A DNA stretch of 64,000 bases from Eutrigla gurnardus (taxonomy: Eukaryota; Chordata; Actinopteri; Perciformes; Triglidae). Position numbers and translations under genes: made by a program. Below the pieces are notes generated by a model. That model saw only the letters and a list, made by a program, of their open reading frames with translations. It was not told the origin of the DNA and searched no databases. The stretch spans positions 10,525,554 through 10,589,553 of the forward strand of contig OY741264.1 in assembly GCA_963514095.1 (NCBI GenBank), read 5' to 3'. This document shows positions 50,277 to 64,000 of the stretch, in pieces (position 1 is the first letter of the stretch; each line of letters starts with the position of its first letter).

Positions 50277-51600
50277 CTCAGCCCAGGCATCTACACTAGA
50301 TGATGGAAAACAGACAGGCATCAACAAAACTGCAGAAAAATACCACAGCATAATGCATTCCATTTTTTTGTTAAGTCACTGGCAACACAACGATTCATAA
50401 ATAGGATATGAAGCATGGGCGTGTCCCTCATTCGCAAACTCTGGATGTGTTGTATTCCTTTTAGGCAGTTGAGACTTGAATTCTGGGAAACTGTGGCAAA
50501 CAGGCTTCACATTTTTCTGACATTTCATGGAACAAACAATGAATTGACTAAATAAAACGAAGAGTATGTCACAGCCTCATAATATGAACAACAAATTTCT
50601 GTTTGCACTGGCATTAAGCGTTTTGCTGTGGAATGATGACTGTAAATTACAGTAGGTGTTAACAAATTTCGCATAGGACTTTTTTCTGAGTTTGCGGGCT
50701 GGGCACTTTGGAGTTGGTAATACTTCAAATAATATTTGATGCCTGTCCCGCATCACCATACTGATTATATTAGAATTACCCCAGTGTTTCTTTACTTAGT
50801 AATAGATGTTAAAGATGTATTCAATGCCTGTCCTGTTGTGGTAAATTAACTTAGCTACTTCCCCATCACTGTAATTACGTTAGCTAATTAGCATCCTTAC
50901 CAAAATCACCCGTATAATAGTTTGAAGTGAGTCCTAAACAGTATTCATGTTGAGTCTGGTTATTACTTGATTTTCTACAGTTTTGGGAAACATTAGAAAC
51001 CATGCTAATCTAACGTCTCTCACGTAACGTTAACGTTGCTAAAGCTGTGACAGCTAAAGCCATTAACGCTAGTTAGCTTAGCAATTCCAAAGAAGCTAAC
51101 GGCAGTAGCAAAACAATGTGGTGCTCTGGTTAACGCTGGCCCTAGAGGTAGAATTTATTGTTCGTAAACAGGTTCGGTAGACTAAGCGTGTGAAAAAGCC
51201 GAAGTCGGATTTAAATTGACTATACTAGGTAGCTTCTGCGCCAGCTAGCTAGGCTAACGTTAGCTTAAAGAAACCAGTGATGTCAATGCTAATTAAGGCT
51301 GAGCTGGATTGTCAATGTTATTTTTGCTAATATGTCTCGCTGGGTGTATGTCCGACGAAAAAGCCCCTAGTTTCCCACCGGGGTCCCCTTCGTTGAGATG
51401 ATGCTCTGTGTACCAACTCCCTCCCTACTTTCTCCTGGAGCTGTCGGCGCAAGCATACCTACCGCTGTAAACAGCGCTCAGGACGGCAGGCCGTACCACC
51501 ACAAACAGATGAGCCTAACTACTCCAAAACCAGCCGCCACTACATGTATTTATAGTCAAACATTAATATAGCCATGGTGCCCGGTCCGGCACCACACTGA
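50277..51600. promoter_or_regulatory. tgfbrap1 5' UTR intron and promoter region
   Basis: The acceptor for the first coding exon lies near 50295. The untranslated first exon and promoter are probably near 51350-51560, where CpG and GC content rise (accaccacaaacagatgagc on the plus strand is one landmark). No TATA box was identified. Multiple gctagc/gttagc motifs occur from 51000 to 51280. Confidence 0.4.
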
Positions 51601-51729
51601 AAGGGGTGAAGTGTAGCCTGAGTGGTAGCGTTAGGTCTTCCTTGTCCAGTATAAAACGCCACCCAGTTGCACTGAAACCCTGCTGGTTGCAGGTGATACA
51701 GGGGTGCGTTCAAGACCGTCTAGCAAGGT

Positions 51730-53640
51730 TGTTAGATTTTTCAACACATTTCAAACTGACATCAAACTGTCCATACCAGAGGCATTGGAGACTGCCAAAC
51801 AAAGACTCACAGCCCTGGCTACCCGCCTGAAGAGGTACATTAGAGAAATATAGGCAAGAATAAGAAACAGGATGTTCTCCACAGAACCATCTAAAGTGTA
51901 GTCCTAGCGACAGGGTAATAGCATGAGAACAGACCCACTCAGGGCTAAGACTGAATATATGGGAGAAGGAGGAAACACATAAAACCAGTGCTCAGTGGCT
52001 CGTGGATCTGACCCTCTCACCCAAGGGTCGGACAGTCCTGATAATGAAGGGCCCTCAGAGGAGAGCTATTACTTCCAACTACCAGCTAATAACCTGCCAC
52101 TGCACAACATGGAAGCTCCTGTTAGGCATCATTGCAGCTAAGATGAGCAGACGCATAGATCGATACATGAGCAGGGCCCAGAAAGGAATTGGTATAAACA
52201 ACAGAGGGGCCAAACCCCAGCTAATGGTTGACAAAGCAGTCACTCGAGACTATAGGACCAGACAAACCAATGTGTGCCACAGCATGGATTAATTACAAGA
52301 AAGCCTATGACTCGATGGCACAAACAGTGAATGCTTGGAATAAGTACAACATCAACAGGACACTCAAGAACTCTAGAGGCCAACTCAAAGCCAATTGCAC
52401 AAGTTACCATCAAGTGTGGCACATACCAAGGTACTCTGTCCCTTCTGCAAAGGCCTGAACCCCCTCAGCACGAGTATCACTAAGAGTGGCTACGAATACC
52501 AGTTCCAAGGTGAAGTAACCATCAGCCACCTCCTCTACATGGATGCTATCAAGCTGATGCTGGAATGAAGATGACATCAACTCACTGATCCACATCACCA
52601 GGATCTAGGATCTACAGCAACAACATCGGGATGTATTCAGGCTAGATAAGTGTGGTTGGATGTTATCCAAGATAGGCAAGACGATCACCACTGAAGGGGT
52701 TGAATTACCAGAAGGCAACATAGCAGATATCCAGGACAGCTCCAAATACATTGGAGTCCCTCAAGCAAATGGCAACCATGAAGAGACTGCAAGTCAACCA
52801 CAACCAAATACCTACACAGAGTAAGGCAATAAAGAAGAACAGAGCCATCCCAGCTGTCATTGGGCGAAGGCAGGGTACACCCTGGACAGGTCGCCAGTCT
52901 ATCACAGGGCTTACATATAGAGACAAACAACCATTCACGCTCACATTCATACCTACAGGCAATTTAGAGTCATCAATTAACCTATCCCCATCCTGCATGT
53001 CTTTGGACTGTGGGAGGAAGCCGGAGAACCCGGAGAGAACCCACGCTTACACGGGGAGAACATGCAAACTCCACACAGAAGGGCCCGACCTGGGAACCGA
53101 ACCCGGCACCCTCTTGCTGTGAGGCAACAGTGCTACCCACTACACTACCGTGCAGCCCTCATCAGATACCCCGCTGGTATAATAACATGGCCAAAGGAAC
53201 GATAGATGCCACTGATATCAAGAAAAGAAAGCTCCTGACCATGCATGGAGGGTGTCCCGCACCAGACAGGAGCCCAGGGGAGAGTCAAGCACATATCAGC
53301 AGGGTGTAAGATGAAGGGAACATGGAGCGTCATAACCAAGTATTTGGCATAGTGTACAGGAACATCTCTGCTGAGACTGGGCTGGAAGTCCTGAAAATGG
53401 ACGACACCTCCAAAAGTGGTTGAGAATGACTATGTTGAGATCATGTGGGACTTCCAGATCCAGACTGATAAACTGGTGATGGTTAATCAACCTGACATCA
53501 TGGTGGTGGACAAACAACAGAGGACAGCAGTAATGATAGATGTAACTATCCCAAGGGACAGCAACATCAGGAAGAAGGAACAGGAGAACATTGAAAATCC
53601 CAAGGGCTGAAAGAAGAGCTAGAAATGATGTGGAGAGTAA
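51730..53640 (+). mobile_element. Decayed non-LTR retrotransposon (R4/Dong-like)
   Basis: The plus strand carries remains of one long ORF: ETAKQRLTALATRLKRYI near 51790, then reverse-transcriptase text including 'NYQLITCHCTTWKLLLGII' (52068-52125), 'RAQKGIG' and 'YKKAYDSM' (the first polymerase aspartate region). It ends with 'FQIQTDKLVMVNQPDIMVV' and 'IDVTIPRDSNI' near 53450-53570, which resembles the C-terminal endonuclease domain of R4/Rex6-type elements. Stops, frameshifts and internal deletions are frequent, so it is inactive. A second repeat has inserted into it (52863-53158). It separates the tgfbrap1 and cul4a promoters. Confidence 0.7.
52863..53158 (+). mobile_element. Nested repeat, L2-type 3' region
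   Basis: The insertion splits the host LINE between codons for 'NRAIPAVI' and 'IRYPAGIITWPK'. It carries ggtcgccagtctatcacagg, 'gtctttggactgtgggagga' and 'gaacatgcaaactccacaca', the well-known signature of a repeat spread through fish genomes that I associate with L2/Maui-type LINE tails. A 4-base tcat occurs at both borders and may be the target duplication. Confidence 0.7.
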
Positions 53641-53734
53641 ATAAAATACAGAAACAAAATGTTAGTGGGATCTCAAGCCCACTAATATCTTCTAGTTCCT
53701 GAGATATTTGACTGTTAAAAAAAACAACATATTT

Positions 53735-54130
53735 AACAGTGGTGGAATGTAACTTAAACATTTACTGTTTACAAGTACTGCAGTTTCACCCATTTTATCT
53801 TGTACTTTATATGAATATTATATGTTATACTTCAACTACACTAGAAGTATTTATTTGTGAAATATCAGTTAGGCTACTAGTTTCTTTGCGGATTTATATT
53901 ATATGGTAAATCAACCAATACATTCTGATGTATTATGAATAAAGCATGTAAAACAGTTGAAATCAGCTCCAGCTTAACAGCTGTAATATTAAAGTACACA
54001 TAAATCCATCAATAATGATAATCCAAGGGTATAAATATTCTTCTGAAACGGGTCACTGAACATAATGAGTACTTTAGGTACATTGTGATGACAATCCCTG
54101 TTCTGCATGCAGGACTTTGTTTGTAACATA
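53735..54130. repeat. Dispersed fish repeat
   Basis: Begins cagtggtggaatgtaactta, includes caagtactgcagtttcaccc, and ends with tgcaggactttgtttgtaac. It is the same family as at 22236-22440. It lies just 5' of the cul4a promoter region. Confidence 0.5.
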
Positions 54131-54867
54131 GAACAGAGTGATTCTGTGCCGCACTTTATTTATTTATAACAAAGTACATTTATTGAGTGAGTGGCTGCCT
54201 TTGTCAGGACAAATACAAGGTTGTTATTTGCAGTATAAATAAATATAGTGATTGTATTTAATGCTTCAAGAACGGAAAAATAGCGTAACTGATGGTGAAA
54301 GTCCAAGCTGTCCCTGAACGCAACTCGGCCGCTTTTCACCCAAGATGCACCTGTCCAACTGAACTGTCTAAGAAAAGCCATTTTGTTGTGCTAGCTAGCT
54401 ATGTGGTTAAAGAAAGCCACCAATAATGTGGGTCTGTTATATCAACGCTAACTATGTCGCCTTTACGTGTCTGTGTGGTGCCGCAAAATGCCATAATTTA
54501 ACTCGCTGAAATTCGTAATTAGACTGGCATGGACTAGCCTGAAAAGCTAAAGTGTTGCAGTGAAGACGAAAGCTGGAAGCTAAAGTGTGCTGCAGTTTCA
54601 GATAACACACTGTTAGCTAGCTATCTGTTTACTGAGCTGACGGTAGTTATGTTTTCTGATTAATTGACTCGACGTCAGTCAGTGTTTGTTTGTAAATGTA
54701 TTTTAAACATACTGCGACTGCCTGTGCTGTCCACCAAAGACAACGAATTCAACAAAGAGTCTGTGTTGCTGACAGTAAATAAACAGGCGACTGAACAATA
54801 TATCGTTAACAGTAACTTAGCAAAACACTTGAACTGTACAGTGTTAAGCCAAAGCGCTAATCTGATA

Positions 54868-61734
<6,867 letters not shown>

Positions 61735-62479
61735 AGGGACGCCACTGTTACCGCCATGCTTTCCTCACAGCAAGCGTACAGCTGGCCCCTAAAACAGCAT
61801 TACAGCCCTTCAGCCACCCGACTCCTCTGGTGCCCATCTTTCCCTCCATCCACGATCCTGTACGCAGCGTCCAGTTTTCACAGAGCTCCAGAGAGACTTG
61901 GCTGTGCTGTTTCCAATCTGCGTCTTCTTTTGCGTAGGGGGGCTGGAGGAGTGGCCCGGGTCGTTGATGGACTTACAAATCTGCTAATGCAAAACTCAAC
62001 TGAAAATAACTAGCACTTTCCTCTGTTTTTGTTTTGTTTTTTTCCTCCCTGGGATTTGGATTTTTTTCTCCACCATGTCATTCTAAAATCACTTATTTTC
62101 TACTATAGTTGGTTTGTCTTGAGTTTTAAGATTTCTTCCCCCCCCCCCCCCCCCCCAAGGCGTTCTAATTGTGAATGGCTGCACAAACTGCTGAGTGTAA
62201 ATCTGATTGGTCGGTTGCTTGATTTGGCAGACAAACAGCTGTTGAGGACAAGAAGAGACTTGAGAAGAATAAAGTGGGCCAGACATGTTTAGGTCAGAGG
62301 GGAGGGGTAATTGCTCATAACACAGAACCTAAATGACAGGCGGGCAAGCCACTTGGGTATTTCTTTGGGTATCTTATGTGTTTTGACCAAAATGTCCAAA
62401 TGTCCAATGTCATGTGCTGAAGTTTTTTGTAGATCAGATTGAATTCTATGTAAGAGTGAGAAAAGTGAACCTGAATAAA
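61735..62479 (+). other. cul4a 3' UTR with polyadenylation signal
   Basis: Non-coding sequence after the TGA, with a poly-C run of about 18 near 62140-62157 and an AATAAA at 62474-62479 followed by a T-rich stretch. That is a plausible cleavage site about 750 bases after the stop codon. Confidence 0.6.
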
Positions 62480-63600
62480 TGGATATTTAATGATTCAATT
62501 AATGATTTCTAGATAACCAGCTAGTAGTAGTTCTTAATTTCTATTTGAATACATGTCTGCCATGTTGCATTGCTTGCAACTCCTTCAGGCTCAGCTGATT
62601 TCATCAAATGAATGTTGGCGATGAGTTCAAACTAGTGGAGTAAGAGTGGTTTGGGCTGATCTGTAACAACGATGTCTTATATGCAGCTATGTGGATTGCA
62701 GTTAAAATGAGAATGACATTACTTTGGTCAGGAATTTTTCTCATACACATCACAACATTGTAGTGTTCTACTTCGTAGCCCTCAGCCCCAAATGATAAGA
62801 AAGTTGTCGTTTCATAAACTTGATTTTCAGGTATGATGAAATCATTTTCAGGTGGGATTTAAAGACACTGCTGTTTTTGCTTTCACTGAAATAAGCCACG
62901 CGGAATTTATCTCAAGTTACTGGAAAACGGGACTGAAAGGGCATTCAACTTTCACTATCACAGCGGGGGATGTACACATCGTTTGCATAACTAAAACTGA
63001 ATCTGAAACGAACTCAACAACAACATGTCATTGTGAGGCGGTGAGATTAGGCTCTTTAGTGCAGGAGCGTGGTCGAGCTGCAGGGAGAATGTAGCAGGGT
63101 CCTGCCAAGACTCGGGGAGCAGCATTAAAGCAGCCTTTGCGTTCCGTCTCGGGTTTTGCACACCCTCGTGAAGTGATGACGGTGTCAGCTGACTGCCCCA
63201 CAACACAGACACTTTGCAGCCTGCACACAGCCCGGGGTGGATGCGTGGACTCACATGCTGCGCCCCCACATAGCGAGCTTTTTTACACATGATGACGCAT
63301 TTAAATCGGGTTGAGTTTAGCATTCTGATATCCACCCCCCTTTGCCACGCAGCTATTTCATTCACAATTGTATATTCCCCCTTTCTCCGTCGTCATATTG
63401 CAATTACTTTATATTCGTTAGCCTTGGCATATGTAATTCTTGTGATACTGTTCCTGGAATCGCACCATTTATTATGAGTGTGCCTCCTCGCACCCACTCG
63501 ACATTATGTGCAGTTATGTAACGCAGTCTATAATAAGTCATAATTATCAGCAAACATTTTCTCACGGAGTTCCACGGGACAAAAAACGTGTTAACTACTT
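62480..63600. other. Intergenic DNA downstream of cul4a
   Basis: No conserved coding sequence. The ORFs at 62852-63094 and 62991-63365 overlap on opposite strands and match no family. From about 63100 the CpG content rises toward the next promoter. Confidence 0.5.
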
Positions 63601-64000
63601 TAACGAGGACCGTTTATTAGGAGTGCCTTCAATAGAGCTCGTGAAAGAAAGAACGAGGGGGAGGAGGGGGGTCACGTGACTGGGTGGCTCCAGCGCGACC
63701 AGTTCACATGACGGGACATGACATGGCTTATACAGTCTGTGTGGCAGACATCTAACAGCCGTTATTCACAGTTACTAGCAGCGGGACTTGCTTTAGGATT
63801 AGTTCGGAACAGCTCGTTTTAGTGTGGCCTGTATTCAGACGACGGAGAACCGTAAACAACAACTGGAGGAAGAACAGTGACGGTCAGCTATAGCTAACCG
63901 TCCCGTCACGTCAAGTGCGTTACGCCGCGTAGAAGCACCTGCGCCCGCAGCGGCGACACAACACCACCTCCCCGGGCTTTAACCCCTCTACTGCAGGGGC
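63600..64000 (+). promoter_or_regulatory. Promoter-like region of the next gene
   Basis: A CpG-containing region with a 10-bp palindrome GTCACGTGAC at 63671-63680, the CLEAR/E-box motif bound by TFEB-type factors at lysosomal genes. A GC-rich stretch (cgttacgccgcgtagaagca) then runs to the window end. No coding exon is visible before 64000. In human the gene following CUL4A on the same strand is LAMP1, a known CLEAR-network target, so a lamp1 promoter is the natural guess. Confidence 0.4.

Noticed and set aside
54664..54867. N-terminal extension of cul4a by 68 in-frame codons
   Set aside because: The frame is open but begins after a stop with no ATG before 54868, and the text does not resemble the CUL4B extension.
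63671..63680. Restriction-like palindrome interpreted as chance
   Set aside because: Kept as a promoter motif instead, because of the CpG context and the synteny argument, though a 10-bp palindrome alone would not be significant.

Overview
This window is nuclear DNA from a ray-finned fish, most likely a spiny-rayed (acanthomorph) teleost. The genes are split into many short exons with GT-AG introns. Their products match vertebrate families along their whole length. The spaces between them hold long dinucleotide microsatellites, Tc1-like transposons, inverted-repeat DNA elements and LINE remnants that I recognise from fish genomes. I saw no bacterial operon, CRISPR array, rRNA or tRNA gene.

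Layout: (1) 1-1000 is a promoter-like region with a possible first coding exon on the minus strand. (2) 7351-14673, minus: an ephrin-B gene closest to ephrin-B2, five exons, 331 residues. (3) 14.7-26.3 kb: repeat-rich intergenic DNA with a compound GATA microsatellite, a dead Tc1-like transposon and several exon-like segments on the minus strand that I cannot name. (4) 26395-28030, plus: a two-exon chemoattractant-type class A GPCR. An internally deleted Tc1-like element follows its stop codon. (5) 30338-35369, minus: cenpq (kinetochore CENP-Q), eight exons, 275 residues, with an 800-bp inverted-repeat transposon in one intron. (6) 36832-39317, minus: mrpl16 (mitochondrial ribosomal protein L16), five exons. 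(7) 43057-50276, minus: tgfbrap1 (CORVET subunit), twelve coding exons, with a one-base surplus in the seventh. (8) 51.6-54.2 kb: a decayed LINE carrying a nested second repeat. (9) 54868-61734, plus: cul4a (cullin-4A), twenty exons, 757 residues, with one AT-AC (U12-type) intron. (10) 62.5-64 kb: intergenic DNA ending in a CpG-containing promoter-like region with a CLEAR/E-box palindrome, probably the start of the next gene (lamp1 by human synteny).

The genes do not form one pathway. They are housekeeping genes (kinetochore, mitoribosome, endosome tethering, ubiquitin ligase) beside two cell-surface signalling genes. ephrin-B2, cul4a and the predicted lamp1 all lie in human 13q33-34, so part of the order reflects ancestral synteny. 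tgfbrap1 and cul4a are divergently transcribed about 4.6 kb apart.

I found no convincing new biological system. The observations most worth following are the AT-AC intron of cul4a, the apparent frameshift in tgfbrap1, a 40-nt inverted copy of the ephrin-B2 start-codon region 1.8 kb upstream of it, and a 17-bp minisatellite sitting exactly at the deletion junction of a Tc1-like element. Gene models rest on reading splice signals and remembered family alignments; no search was run.
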